Assembly: GCF_026340255.1 (NCBI RefSeq)
Contig: NZ_JAPEPJ010000002.1
Span: 620,001 to 684,000 of the forward strand
Length of the DNA: 64,000 nucleotides
From: Streptomyces sp. NBC_01408
GTDB lineage: Bacteria > Actinomycetota > Actinomycetes > Streptomycetales > Streptomycetaceae
Direction of reading: 5' to 3'
Of the stretch, positions 1 to 9,996 are shown piece by piece. The notes under the pieces were generated by a model. That model saw only the letters and a list, made by a program, of their open reading frames with translations, made no database searches and was not told the origin of the DNA. Numbering within the stretch: the stretch's first letter is position 1; each line of letters begins with the position of its first letter. A program made the position numbers and the translations under genes.

Positions 1-3000
1 CGGGCAGCACGGTCCACTGCGTGCGGAACAGCGCGTTGTGGGTGGTGTCCGCGGCGCCGGTGAGCTGCTGTGCCGACACCGGGCGCAGGGTCAGCGACTC
101 CACCGAGGCCACCGGCGCACCCGAGGCGTCGGCGATCGTCAGGGAGACCGTGTCCGCGCCGACCGGGGCGACCCGTACCCGTACGGACGTGGCACCGACC
201 GCGTGCAGGGCGATGCCGATCCAGGCGAACGGCAACCGCACGGGGGCTGCGACCTGACCGTCACGCTCGTCGAGCGCGCTCAGCAGGACGGGGTGCAGCG
301 CGGCGTCCAGAAGGGCGGGGTGGATGCCGAACCGGGCCGCATCCGCCTCCTGCTCCTCGGCCAGGGCCACCTCGGCGTAGATCTCCTCGCCGACGCGCCA
401 GGCGGCGCGCAGACCCTCGAAGGCCGGCCCGTAGCCGTAGCCGATGTCCGCGACCCGCTCGTAGAAGGAGTCCAGATCGATGCGTTCCGCGTCCTGCGGC
501 GGCCAGAGCGTCAGATCCCCGGAAGGTACCCCGCCCGCCCTGTCCAGCACGCCGGTTGCGTGCCGGGTCCACGGCTCGTCGGTGCCGGCGTCGTCCGTTG
601 CCTCGGGCCGCGAGTACACGGCCACCCGGCCCTGCCCGCCGGCGTCCGGCGACTCCACCGCCACCTGCAACTGGACGCCGCCGCGCTCGGGCAGGATCAG
701 CGGGGCTTCCAGCGTGAGCTCGGCCAGCCGGTCGCAGCCCACGGCCTCGCCCGCCCGCAGGGCCAGCTCCACGAACGCCGTGCCCGGCAGCAGCACGCTG
801 CCCAGGGCGGCGTGGTCGGCGAGCCAGGGGTGCGTCTGCAACGACAGCCGGCCCGTCAGCAGCACATCCCCGCCGGCCGCGGTCCGCACCGCCGCGCCCA
901 GCAGCGGGTGGTGGGCAGCGTCGAGGCCGAGTTCGCTCGGGTCGCCGGTGCCGGCGGTAGTGGTCTCCAGCCAGTAGCGCCGGCGCCGGAAGGCGTACGT
1001 CGGCAGTTCGGTCGGCTTCGCGTCCGTCCCCGCGAACAGCGCCTTCCAGTCCACACCGGGCAGTCCGCGGACGTACCCCTCGGCCAGCGAAGTCAGGAAC
1101 CGGGCCGGACCGCCCTCGTCACGGCGCAGCGAACCGATCGCCACCGCCTCGGTCTCCGCGTCCTCGAACGTCGCCTGCATTCCCGTGGTCAGCACAGGAT
1201 GCGCACTGGACTCGACGAAGAACCGGAAACCGTCCGCCAGCAAGGTCCGCACAGTGGCCTCGTAGTTCACCGGCTGCCGGGCGTTGTCGAACCAGTACTC
1301 CGCCGTCAGCTCCTCCGCATCGCGGACGGTACCGGTGACCGTGGAGTAGAACGGCACACTGCCCTGACCCGGGACGATGTCGGCGAACAGCTCCAGGATC
1401 TCCTCGCGCAGCGGGTCGACCTGAGCGCAGTGCGAGGCCACCGTCGACCCCACCACTCGCGCCCGGACCTTCTCCGCCTGGCACGAGGCCACGAACTCCT
1501 CCAGCGCCGGAAGGTCACCGGCGACGGTCACCGCCCGGGGGCCGTTGCGCCCGGCGATCACCAGGCGGCCCTCCCACCGGGCAAGCCGCTCCTCCACCGC
1601 GTCCGCCGACAGCGCCACCGAGGCGACCGCGCCGTTGCCGACCAGCTCCCGGGCGAACAGCGCGCTGCGCAGCACGATCAGCTTCGCCGCGTCCTCCAGC
1701 GACAGCGCCCCGGCCACGTGCGCGGCGGCGATCTCGCCCTGGCTGTGTCCCACTACCGCCGCCGGCCGCACTCCGGACGCCTGCCACACGGCGGCCAGCG
1801 ACACGTTCACCGCGAACAGCACCGGCTGAAGGATCTCGATCCGCTCGGCCGAGGGAGCCTGCGGCGCCTGCCGCAGCACATCTGCCACCGACCAGTCCAC
1901 GAACTTGCCGATCGCCGCGTCCACTTCGGTGAGCCGGGCCGCGAACACGGGCGAGGAGTCCAGCAGTTCGGCTGCCATGCCCTGCCACTGCGAACCCTGG
2001 CCGGGGAAGACGAACACCACCCGGCCCCGCACATCCGCCGCACCGGAGACCACACCTGCGGCGGGAAGGCCTTCGGCCATTGCGGACAGGCCGGAGAGGT
2101 GTGCCTCCGGGGCGGACGCCAGCACCACGGCCCGGTGCTCCAGCACCGCTCGCGACGCCGCCAGGGACCAGCCCACGTCCACCGGGGAGAGCTCCGTACG
2201 GGCCTGCGCGAAGGCCGCGAGCCGCCCGGCCTGCGCCCGCAGCCCCTCCTCCGAGGAGCCCGATACCAGCCACGGAACCACGCCGCCTGTGACCGCGAGG
2301 CCGGTGTCGCCAGTCTCGTCGGCCGCGCCCGGACCGGAACGTGGCGACTGCGCGTCGGCGGGCGCCTGTTCGAGGATCAGGTGGGCGTTGGTGCCACTGA
2401 TGCCGAACGACGACACACCCGCCCGGCGCGGGCGACCGTCCTGCGTCCACTCCGCCGACTGGGTCAGCAGCTCCACCGCGCCCTCGGACCAGTCGATGTG
2501 CGGCGAGGGCTCATCCGCGTGCAGCGTGCGCGGCAGCACTCCGTGCCGCATCGCCATCACCATCTTGATAACGCCGGCCGCGCCCGCGGCCGCCTGCGTG
2601 TGCCCGATGTTCGACTTCAACGACCCCAGGCGCAGCGGCCGGTCCTCCGGCCGCCCCTGTCCGTACGTCGCCAGCAGTGCCTGCGCCTCGATCGGATCGC
2701 CCAGCTCGGTGCCCGTGCCGTGCGCCTCGACCACGTCGATCTCGTCGGGCGCGAGGCCCGCGTCGGCCAGCGCGGCGCGGATGACGCGCTGCTGCGACGG
2801 GCCGTGCGGCGCGGTCAGTCCGTTGCTGGCGCCGTCCTGGTTGGTCGCGCTGCCACGGATCACCGCCAGCACCTGATGCCCGTTGCGCCGCGCGTCCGAC
2901 AGTCGCTCCACCAGGAGTACGCCGACACCCTCGGCCCACCCGGTGCCGTCGGCCGCCGCCGAGAACGCCTTGCACCGCCCGTCCGGCGACAACGCACCCT

Positions 3001-6000
3001 GACGGCTGAGCTCTACGAACATCCCCGGCGTCGGCATGATCGTCACACCGCCGGCCAGCGCCATGGAGCACTCGCCCGACCGCAGCGACCGTACGGCCCA
3101 GTGCAACGCGACCAGGGACGACGAGCACGCCGTGTCCACAGTGACCGCGGGCCCCTCCAGGCCGAGGGTGTATGCCACCCGGCCCGAGGCCACACTGGTC
3201 GTCCCCCCGGTCAGCCGGTGCCCGTCGACGCCCTCCGCGCCCTCCTGCAGCTGGGGCCCGTAGTCCTGGAACATCGCGCCGAAGAACACACCCGTCTGGG
3301 TGCCGCGCAGCGACGACGGGTCCAGACCGGCTCGCTCCAGCGCCTCCCACGACGTCTCCAGCAGCAGCCGCTGCTGCGGATCCATCGCGAGCGCCTCACG
3401 CGGGGAGATGCCGAAGAAGTCCGGGTCGAACTCGACGGCGTCGTGCAGGAACCCGCCACGCCGCACGTAGCTCGTACCGCGCCGCTCCAACTGCGGGTCG
3501 TACAGCTTCTCCAGGTCCCAGCCACGGTTGACCGGGAAGTCCCCGATCACATCCCGCTCGGCCATCACCAGATCCCACAGATCTTCGGCCGACTCCACGC
3601 CGCCGGGGAAGCGGCAGGTCATCGACACGATCGCGATCGGCTCGTCTTCGGCGGCGCCGGTGATCCGCGCGGCGGGCTGCCGGGTCACCGTCTCGCCGGC
3701 TCCGAGCAGTCGGCGCTGGAGGTGTGTGGCGATCGCGGACGGAGCCGGGTGGTCGAAGAGGGCAGTCGTGGTCAGGTTGACGCCCGTCGCGGCCTTCAAC
3801 CGGTTGCGCAGGTCGACCATCGCCAAGGAGTCGAAGCCGAGCGCCTTGAACGTACGGTCCATGTCGATGTCGTGGGGGGACGCGTGCCCGAGGACGAGGG
3901 CGATCTCGTCCCGTACGAGATCCGCGATCCGCTCCGGTGTCGCGTCACCGGCGGGTGCCTGCGGCGCTGCCTCCCGTCCCTGATCACGCTGTGTGTCCCG
4001 CTGCGGCTCTGTGTCCTGATCCGGTCGCGAGGCCGGTGCCGCGTCCAGCCAGTGGCTCCGGCGCTGGAAGGCGTAGGTCGGCAGGTCGCCCGCTCTCGGC
4101 CCCGGGCCCAGCACTGCGGGCCAGTCCACGTCGACGCCACGTGTCCAGGCTTCGGCGGCCGACAGCAGGAAACGGTCCCAGCCGCCCTCGTCGCGGCGCA
4201 ACGTGCCGAGCACCAGGCCGCGTTCGCCCGCGCCGGCCGCTTCGAGGGTTTCCTCCACCCCCGCCACCAGGACCGGATGGGCACTCACCTCGACGAAGCG
4301 GGTGAACCCGTCCGCCACCGCGGCCCGTACGCTCTCCTCGAATCGCACCGTCTCGCGCAGGTTCCGGTACCAGTACTCCGCGTCCAGCTCCCGGCCTGTG
4401 ACCGATCCACCGGTCACTGCCGAGAAGTACGGCACCGCCGCCCGCGCGGGAGCGATCCCGGTCAGTTCCCGCAGCACCTCGTCGCGGACGACCTCGACCT
4501 CGGCGCAGTGCGACGCGTAGTCCACCGGCACCCTGCGGGCCCGGATCTCTTCGGACTCGCAGCGGGCGAGCAGCTCCTCCAGTGCTCGTGGTTCGCCGGA
4601 AACCACCGTCGACGACGGGCCGTTGACCGCACCTACCGACAGCCGCCCGCCGAATTCGGCGATCAGCTCGCCGACCGCTGCGGCGCCCATCGAGACAGCG
4701 ACCATGCCGCCCCGCTCCGAAAGGCCCCGCCGGATCGCCTGGCTGCGCAGTGCCACCACCCTCGCGCCGTCCGTCAGCGGCAGGGCACCCGCCACCACCG
4801 CCGCCGCGATCTCACCCTGGGAGTGCCCCATCACCGCGGCGGGCTCGACGCCCGCCGACCGCCATACCTCCGCCAGGGACACCATCACCGCCCACAGCAC
4901 CGGCTGCACCACGTCGACTCGGTCGAGTCGGCTCGTGTCGGCCAGGTCCCGTACCACCTCGGTCAGCGACCAGTCGACATACGGCGACAGCGCCGCCTCG
5001 CACGCCGCCATCCGCTCCGCGAAGACCGGGGACGATTCGAGCAGTCCCACCGCCATGCCCGCCCACTGCGAACCCTGGCCGGGGAAGACGAACACCACTC
5101 CGTTGTTCGCGTCGGACGCGGCTTCGTGGTCCCCACGCGTTCGCGCGTCACCGGCCACACCGCGGACCGTCCTCGCGGCACCGGCACCCGCCGCCACCGC
5201 CTGGAGCTCGGACCTCAAGCTCGGGCCGTCCTCGCCCACGACGACGGCCCGATGTGCGAACTGCGCCCGCCCCGCCGCCAGCATGCGACCGACCGCGTGG
5301 ACATCAGTATCCGGGTGCTGCCCGGCATGGGTGTCCAGCCGATCCGCCTGTGCGCGCAGCGCCGCCTCGCTGCCGGCCGACACCAGCCATGGGACCGCGG
5401 CGCCGCCCGTGTTCGACGGTGTCGACACGGGCTCCGACGAGGTGTCCGCGCGCTTGCGCAACTCGGGCGGCGCGTCGGCGACAACCACGTGGCAGTTCGT
5501 GCCTCCCAGGCCGAAGGAGGAGACACCGGCGATGAGCCGGCCGTTCTCACCTCGCCATGGCTCGTGCTCTCTCTGCACTTGGAGGTTCCACTCGGCGAGT
5601 GGGATGCCCGGGTTCTCCGTCTCGTGGTTGAGAGTCGGGACGAACTCGCGGTGGCTGACGCAGGAGACGACCTTCAGCAATCCGACGATCCCGGCCGCCC
5701 CCTCCAGGTGGCCGATGTTCGTCTTGACGGAACCGACCCGTACGGGCTTGCCGCCCGGGCGTGCGGCCCCGAGCGCCTGGCCGATGGCGGCAGCCTCCAG
5801 CGGGTCACCGACCTTGGTGCCGGTCCCGTGCAGTTCGACGCACTGGATGTCCGAGGGCGAGATCCCGGCCGCGGCGCACGCGTCGAGCATCAGCTCGCGC
5901 TGGGCCGTGGCACTGGGGACCGTCAGGCCGTCTCCGCCGCCGTCGTTGTTGATGGCGCTGCCTTCGATGACGGCAAGGACCCGGTCACCGTCGGCGACCG

Positions 6001-6775
6001 CCCGTGAGAGGGGCTTCAGCAGCACGAATCCGCCGCCTTCGCCTCGCGCGTATCCGTTGGCGCGCGCATCGAACGTGTAACAGTGGCCGTCGGGCGAGAG
6101 GGCACCGAAATGCTGGAGACTCCTCGTGCTGTGCTCGGAGAGGATGAGGTTGACGCCGCCCGCCAGCACCATGTCGGACTCGCCGCGCAGCAAGCTCTGC
6201 ACGCCGAGGTGGACCGCGACGAGCGAGGAGGACTGGCCGGAGTCCACCAGGACGCTGGGGCCGCGCAGGCCGAGGTGGTAGGAGATCCGGTTGGCGATGA
6301 AGCTGCGCTGAGTGCCCGTCAGACTGTGTCGTGTCACCGAGTCCGCACCCTGGCGGTGCAGCAGCGAGGCGTAGTCGTCGTTGATGGCCCCCACGAACAC
6401 GCCGGCCTTGGTGCCCCGCAGGGCGTCGGGAGAGGCCCCGCTGTTCTCCACCGCCTCCCAGCTCAGCTCCAGCGCCAGGCGCTGCTGGGGGTCCATCGCG
6501 GCCGCTTCGGCCGGCGACACCTCGAAGAAGTCCGCGTCGAACCGGTCCACGCTGGCCAGGTAGCCACCCGGCAGGTCGGGAAGGCCCGCTTCCTGGCCGG
6601 ATCGTCGGTCGACCGGGAATTCCTTGACCTCGGATCGCCCGTCTTTCAGGAGCTGCCAGAAATCGCCGGGAGTGGCCGCTCCTGCGACTCTGCAAGAGAA
6701 TCCGACGACCGCGATTTTTGTACTGGAGTTCTGGCCGTCGTGCCCAGAAATAACTTCGCTACTCACCGGCGACAT
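1..6775 (-). CDS. Type I modular polyketide synthase, loading module (KSQ-AT-ACP) plus KS-AT-DH of module 1 (partial)
   Basis: The first protein of a modular polyketide assembly line, open at the left edge (about 2,258 codons visible, one continuous frame). Domain order by motif: a KS whose active-site Cys is Gln (DSGQSSSL, Q181), which is the KSQ decarboxylase of loading modules; AT1 with GHSQG (S652) and YASH (753-756), the methylmalonyl signature; ACP with GFDSL (S983); a normal KS with DTACSSSL (C1217); AT2 with GHSQG (S1678) and VASH (1779-1782); DH with HxxxGxxxxP (H1988) and HPALLD (D2157). By family rules the chain starts from propionate made by decarboxylating methylmalonyl-ACP. Only about 25 residues precede the KSQ, so there is no upstream docking domain, as expected for a starter protein. 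ATG 6775 sits only 1 base from GGAGG, so GTG 6766 (10-base spacing) is an alternative start. KR, ER and the rest lie outside the window. Confidence 0.95.
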   Translation of the reverse strand, partial: MSPVSSEVISGHDGQNSSTKIAVVGFSCRVAGAATPGDFWQLLKDGRSEVKEFPVDRRSGQEAGLPDLPGGYLASVDRFDADFFEVSPAEAAAMDPQQRLALELSWEAVENSGASPDALRGTKAGVFVGAINDDYASLLHRQGADSVTRHSLTGTQRSFIANRISYHLGLRGPSVLVDSGQSSSLVAVHLGVQSLLRGESDMVLAGGVNLILSEHSTRSLQHFGALSPDGHCYTFDARANGYARGEGGGFVLLKPLSRAVADGDRVLAVIEGSAINNDGGGDGLTVPSATAQRELMLDACAAAGISPSDIQCVELHGTGTKVGDPLEAAAIGQALGAARPGGKPVRVGSVKTNIGHLEGAAGIVGLLKVVSCVSHREFVPTLNHETENPGIPLAEWNLQVQREHEPWRGENGRLIAGVSSFGLGGTNCHVVVADAPPELRKRADTSSEPVSTPSNTGGAAVPWLVSAGSEAALRAQADRLDTHAGQHPDTDVHAVGRMLAAGRAQFAHRAVVVGEDGPSLRSELQAVAAGAGAARTVRGVAGDARTRGDHEAASDANNGVVFVFPGQGSQWAGMAVGLLESSPVFAERMAACEAALSPYVDWSLTEVVRDLADTSRLDRVDVVQPVLWAVMVSLAEVWRSAGVEPAAVMGHSQGEIAAAVVAGALPLTDGARVVALRSQAIRRGLSERGGMVAVSMGAAAVGELIAEFGGRLSVGAVNGPSSTVVSGEPRALEELLARCESEEIRARRVPVDYASHCAEVEVVRDEVLRELTGIAPARAAVPYFSAVTGGSVTGRELDAEYWYRNLRETVRFEESVRAAVADGFTRFVEVSAHPVLVAGVEETLEAAGAGERGLVLGTLRRDEGGWDRFLLSAAEAWTRGVDVDWPAVLGPGPRAGDLPTYAFQRRSHWLDAAPASRPDQDTEPQRDTQRDQGREAAPQAPAGDATPERIADLVRDEIALVLGHASPHDIDMDRTFKALGFDSLAMVDLRNRLKAATGVNLTTTALFDHPAPSAIATHLQRRLLGAGETVTRQPAARITGAAEDEPIAIVSMTCRFPGGVESAEDLWDLVMAERDVIGDFPVNRGWDLEKLYDPQLERRGTSYVRRGGFLHDAVEFDPDFFGISPREALAMDPQQRLLLETSWEALERAGLDPSSLRGTQTGVFFGAMFQDYGPQLQEGAEGVDGHRLTGGTTSVASGRVAYTLGLEGPAVTVDTACSSSLVALHWAVRSLRSGECSMALAGGVTIMPTPGMFVELSRQGALSPDGRCKAFSAAADGTGWAEGVGVLLVERLSDARRNGHQVLAVIRGSATNQDGASNGLTAPHGPSQQRVIRAALADAGLAPDEIDVVEAHGTGTELGDPIEAQALLATYGQGRPEDRPLRLGSLKSNIGHTQAAAGAAGVIKMVMAMRHGVLPRTLHADEPSPHIDWSEGAVELLTQSAEWTQDGRPRRAGVSSFGISGTNAHLILEQAPADAQSPRSGPGAADETGDTGLAVTGGVVPWLVSGSSEEGLRAQAGRLAAFAQARTELSPVDVGWSLAASRAVLEHRAVVLASAPEAHLSGLSAMAEGLPAAGVVSGAADVRGRVVFVFPGQGSQWQGMAAELLDSSPVFAARLTEVDAAIGKFVDWSVADVLRQAPQAPSAERIEILQPVLFAVNVSLAAVWQASGVRPAAVVGHSQGEIAAAHVAGALSLEDAAKLIVLRSALFARELVGNGAVASVALSADAVEERLARWEGRLVIAGRNGPRAVTVAGDLPALEEFVASCQAEKVRARVVGSTVASHCAQVDPLREEILELFADIVPGQGSVPFYSTVTGTVRDAEELTAEYWFDNARQPVNYEATVRTLLADGFRFFVESSAHPVLTTGMQATFEDAETEAVAIGSLRRDEGGPARFLTSLAEGYVRGLPGVDWKALFAGTDAKPTELPTYAFRRRRYWLETTTAGTGDPSELGLDAAHHPLLGAAVRTAAGGDVLLTGRLSLQTHPWLADHAALGSVLLPGTAFVELALRAGEAVGCDRLAELTLEAPLILPERGGVQLQVAVESPDAGGQGRVAVYSRPEATDDAGTDEPWTRHATGVLDRAGGVPSGDLTLWPPQDAERIDLDSFYERVADIGYGYGPAFEGLRAAWRVGEEIYAEVALAEEQEADAARFGIHPALLDAALHPVLLSALDERDGQVAAPVRLPFAWIGIALHAVGATSVRVRVAPVGADTVSLTIADASGAPVASVESLTLRPVSAQQLTGAADTTHNALFRTQWTVLP

Positions 6776-7178
6776 CCCTCCAGAAAGACCAGAACACGAG
6801 CACACGTGCGGACCGGTTCGCCCAGGAACCGGGATGGGACAGAAATGCATCGATCGGGTTGGCCATTGCTCGAAAGGAGTCGCCGATCCGCGACTTCCCG
6901 AATACCGCCCACGCCGATTGTGGGAGGCGCCACATAAGGACTCTCAAACCTTCCCGCATGCGATAGCCGTCGCACCTCGTTGTGACGACGCCCTGCACAC
7001 ACGGAGATCGGAACGCCCTGGCCCACCGGCCACTGTGGGTGCGACCGGCACCCTCACGACCTCGCTCTCCGCGTCAAAACACGCCACTCGGTCCCCCCGA
7101 TTGCAACACTCAAGTTCACCGCAGAAAGCCGCTTGACATGCCGTGCAACAAGGCGTGCCCCCGCACAGCACCGGGTGA

Positions 7179-7192
7179 TTACTGGCCAGTAT
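7179..7192. promoter_or_regulatory. Operator-like inverted repeat, copy 1
   Basis: TTACTGGCCAGTAT; the core TACTGGCCAGTA (7180-7191) is a perfect 12-base palindrome. It shares the TTACT-N4-AGTA pattern with the sites at 7362, 9974 and 10757. I infer a TetR-family operator. Confidence 0.5.
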
Positions 7193-7361
7193 GGCTCTCT
7201 GGGGTTTCAGCTCGGTTTCAGCACAGCCGTCCACCGATCCGCGCGGTGACGCAGCGGTCGACTCGACGCCGGAGCGACGCCGCGTCCACGAAAGAAGGAC
7301 ATGCGAGCGAGAGGAAAACCCAGGCCCTGGGGACGGACAAGCGCCACAATCACCTAGTACC

Positions 7362-7377
7362 GTTACTTCGCAGTAAC
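7362..7377. promoter_or_regulatory. Operator-like inverted repeat, copy 2
   Basis: GTTACT-TCGC-AGTAAC is a perfect 6-base inverted repeat with a 4-base spacer. It lies 76 bases upstream of the monooxygenase start, a usual place for a repressor site. It is the best copy of the recurring motif. Confidence 0.6.
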
Positions 7378-7453
7378 CGCTCGGAACGTCCGGGGAGCGC
7401 GCGTTCCGAGCCGAAGCAATTCATCCGGAAAACTTCAGCCGAGGGAAAATCGC

Positions 7454-8785
7454 ATGGTTCATCGGAAACGTACGATGAAACTCGGGGCCATCATCGACGG
7501 CCCCGGCTCGCACATCGCCGCCTGGCGGCACCCGTCCACTCCGGTCGACGCCCAACTCGACTTCGCCTTCCACCTGGCGTGCGCTCGCACACTCGAACGA
7601 GGCGCGTTCGACTGTCTCTTCGTGCCTGACGTGGTGGCCGTCTGGGGCACCGACGTCCAGCACATCAGTCAGACCGCCCGCAACGAGCACTTCGAGCCGC
7701 TGAGCCTGCTGGCCGCCTACGCCGCCGGAACCGAGCACATCGGGCTCGCCGCGACGGCGACGACCACCTACAACGAGCCGTACGACATCGCCCGCAGGTT
7801 CACCTCCCTCGACCACATCAGCGATGGCCGGGCCGGGTGGAACGTCGTTACCTCCGCCGCGCCCTGGGAGTCGCGCAACTTCGGTTTCCCCGCACACATG
7901 GAGCACGACCGGCGCTACCTCCGCGCCGAGGAGTTCATCGGCGCGACCAAGCGGCTGTGGGCGGCGGCGCAGGCGGGGTCGCAGCCCGCCCCGTCGGAGC
8001 CGCTGCCCGTGGATCCCAGCGATTTCTTCGATGTGCGGGGCCCGCTGAATCTGCCGGCCTCCCCCCAGGGCCGTCCCGTGATCTTCCAGGCCGGAGCCTC
8101 GCCCGTGGGCCGGGAGTTCGCCGCACGGCACGCAGAGGTGATCTTCACGCGGCACACGCAGCTGTCGGACGGCCAGGAGACCTACGCCGACCTGAAGCGA
8201 CGGGTCGCCGCACACGGCAGGGACCCGGAACTGGTCCAGATCTGGCCCGGTGTCCAGCCCCTGGTGGCCAGCACCGAGGAGGAGGCGCGCCGACTCATCG
8301 GTGAGCTGCACGATCTCGTCCCCGACATCGTCGCCATCCGGGCGCTTCAGGAGCAGTTGGGCGACGTGGACCTGACTCGGTATCCCCTGGACGGTCCGGT
8401 TCCGGACATCCCGGCGTCCAACCGCTCGTCCAGCACGGCGAAGATGTGGATGACGCTGGCCCACCGAGAACACCTGACGTTGCGCCAACTCGCCCTGCGG
8501 CAGGTTGCCGACTTCTTCGCCGGTACACCGGAGCAAGTGGCGGACCACATGGAGCGCGGGTTCACCGAGCGCGCGGCCGACGGCTACATCGTGGACTTTC
8601 CCCACCTTCCCGCCTCCCTGGACGCCTTCGTCGACCATGTCGTGCCGGAGCTGCGCCGACGCGGCCTGGTGCGCGACGAGTACGCGGAGGGCACCCTGCG
8701 CGAGAAGTTGGGGCTGGATGCTCCTCCCTCCGACGGCGCAACCACCCTGACCGACGAGGCGACGATCACGGCAGGTGCCGCATGA
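7454..8785 (+). CDS. LLM-class flavin-dependent monooxygenase (NtaA/SnaA/DszA type)
   Basis: A 443-residue protein of the bacterial luciferase-like superfamily. It resembles the NtaA/SoxA/DszA branch, which uses FMNH2 from a separate flavin reductase. Seen: the N-terminal strand MKLGAIIDG, the segment GRAGWNVVTSA after a HIGLAATATT strand, and GPLNLPASPQGRPVIFQAG, all typical of the NtaA/DmoA group. Length fits the family (about 430-460). ATG 7454 has GAGGGA upstream; ATG 7475 is a possible alternative. The stop overlaps the next start (ATGA), so the two monooxygenases are translationally coupled. Next to a PKS, the likely role is oxidative tailoring (hydroxylation, Baeyer-Villiger type or dehydrogenation), but the substrate cannot be read from sequence. 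Confidence 0.88.
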   Translation: MVHRKRTMKLGAIIDGPGSHIAAWRHPSTPVDAQLDFAFHLACARTLERGAFDCLFVPDVVAVWGTDVQHISQTARNEHFEPLSLLAAYAAGTEHIGLAATATTTYNEPYDIARRFTSLDHISDGRAGWNVVTSAAPWESRNFGFPAHMEHDRRYLRAEEFIGATKRLWAAAQAGSQPAPSEPLPVDPSDFFDVRGPLNLPASPQGRPVIFQAGASPVGREFAARHAEVIFTRHTQLSDGQETYADLKRRVAAHGRDPELVQIWPGVQPLVASTEEEARRLIGELHDLVPDIVAIRALQEQLGDVDLTRYPLDGPVPDIPASNRSSSTAKMWMTLAHREHLTLRQLALRQVADFFAGTPEQVADHMERGFTERAADGYIVDFPHLPASLDAFVDHVVPELRRRGLVRDEYAEGTLREKLGLDAPPSDGATTLTDEATITAGAA

Positions 8786-9819
8786 CCCAGCGCGATGGAC
8801 GCATCACCTTGTTCACCCGGCTGATCACCGGCCCGGGGGCTGCGGACGGCGCCTCGCCGGACTCTGGCGCCGGCTCGTTCGCGCGGGTACGTGGCCGGGC
8901 CCGGGAGGCGGAGGCCGCCGGGATCGACGCGTTGCTGCTCCACGACCGCCAGTCGGCGGCGCACGACCCGGCCGACGACCCGCACTTCGAGGCCGGCACG
9001 CTCGCCGCCGCCCTGGCGGTCTGCACGCGCACCGTGGGGCTCGTGGCCTCCATATCAACGGAACACACGCTCCCTTACCATGCGGCCCGGGTCCTGGCCA
9101 CGGCCGACCACCTCGCCCCTGGGCGCGCCGGCTGGCAGCCGCTCACCGGCGCCGACCCGGACGCGGCGGCCAACTACAGTCGGACCGACAGGGCTTCGGC
9201 GGATGCGCGGCGCTCACGCGCCTCGGAATTCGTCACCGTACTGACCGGCCTGTGGGACAGCTTCGACGACGACGCCTTCCGCAGGGACCGGGAGTCGGGC
9301 GTGTACTTCACCCCCGAGAAGCTGCACGCACTCGACCACAAGGGTGAGTACTTCGACGTGGCCGGACCGCTGAACATCGCCCGCCCGCCGCAAGGACACC
9401 CCGTCCTGGTCCACCGCGCGAGGGACGCCGACGACCTCGCGCTCGCCGCCCGCATCGCCGATGTCGTCCTCCTTCCCGCACAGGACGACCAGAGCCCCGC
9501 CCGGGTCCGCGAGTCCGTACGCGAACAGGCCCGGGCGGCCGGGCGCGACGCCGGCGACATCGCCGTCCTGCTGGACATCCCGGTCGACGGCAGCCCGGGC
9601 GCGGCCGACCAGTTGCGGGCCCTGTTCGACGCGGGTGCCGCAGACGGCTTCACCCTGCTTGCCCCCGCAGGCCCCGCGGGCGCGTCACACGATGCGGTCC
9701 TTGCCCTCGCGGCCGAGGTACGCGGAGAGGGCGGCGGCCAGCCGTCCGCTCCAGCCGAAGCCACCCTGCGCGAACGGCTGGGCCTGCCACGACCTGCCGG
9801 GCGCTACCACACGGCCTGA
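8782..9819 (+). CDS. Second LLM-class flavin-dependent monooxygenase
   Basis: A 345-residue luciferase-like protein whose ATG overlaps the stop of the preceding monooxygenase (ATGA). Its layout parallels its neighbour: GRAGWQPLTGA matches GRAGWNVVTSA, and GPLNIARPPQGHPVLVH matches the GPLN..PQG..VIF segment. It is about 100 residues shorter than usual NtaA-like enzymes, and the C-terminal half is compact. It may be an independent monooxygenase or the second subunit of a heterodimer, as in luciferase LuxA/LuxB. The coupling favours equal expression. No substrate can be assigned. Confidence 0.85.
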   Translation: MTQRDGRITLFTRLITGPGAADGASPDSGAGSFARVRGRAREAEAAGIDALLLHDRQSAAHDPADDPHFEAGTLAAALAVCTRTVGLVASISTEHTLPYHAARVLATADHLAPGRAGWQPLTGADPDAAANYSRTDRASADARRSRASEFVTVLTGLWDSFDDDAFRRDRESGVYFTPEKLHALDHKGEYFDVAGPLNIARPPQGHPVLVHRARDADDLALAARIADVVLLPAQDDQSPARVRESVREQARAAGRDAGDIAVLLDIPVDGSPGAADQLRALFDAGAADGFTLLAPAGPAGASHDAVLALAAEVRGEGGGQPSAPAEATLRERLGLPRPAGRYHTA

Positions 9820-9973
9820 GTCGGCGCGGGCCGCACCGCACGTCGTTCCCGGCACGCCGGCGACCCGAACGAGCCGTCTCCCTCCGCCGATCCGGTCGAG
9901 GGGGACGGCCGCCACGGCCGAGGAGAGGAGGCCACCGGGACGCCAGGACGCCTGGAGCACAATTACCGAGTGA

Positions 9974-9987
9974 TGACTCGTCAGTAA
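9974..9987. promoter_or_regulatory. Operator-like inverted repeat, copy 3
   Basis: TGACT-CGTC-AGTAA lies 9 bases upstream of the TetR start codon. An overlapping CGAGT-GATG-ACTCG repeat is at 9967-9980. The location suits autorepression by the TetR protein. Confidence 0.5.
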
Positions 9988-9996
9988 CCTCGACGC

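Larger units (their letters stand above)
6776..7453. other. Divergent promoter region between the PKS and the monooxygenase operon
   Basis: A 678-base gap between two divergent units. No convincing gene is seen: ORFs here are short and lack ribosome-binding sites. It holds two copies of a TTACT-N4-AGTAA-type inverted repeat (annotated separately). The size and the repeats fit a shared control region for the PKS and the flavin monooxygenases. Confidence 0.7.

Noticed and set aside
38..6007. A 1,989-codon open frame on the plus strand opposite the PKS
   Set aside because: It is the antisense shadow of the PKS: its translation is Arg/His/Gly-rich without any domain, while the minus strand gives clear KS, AT, ACP and DH motifs.
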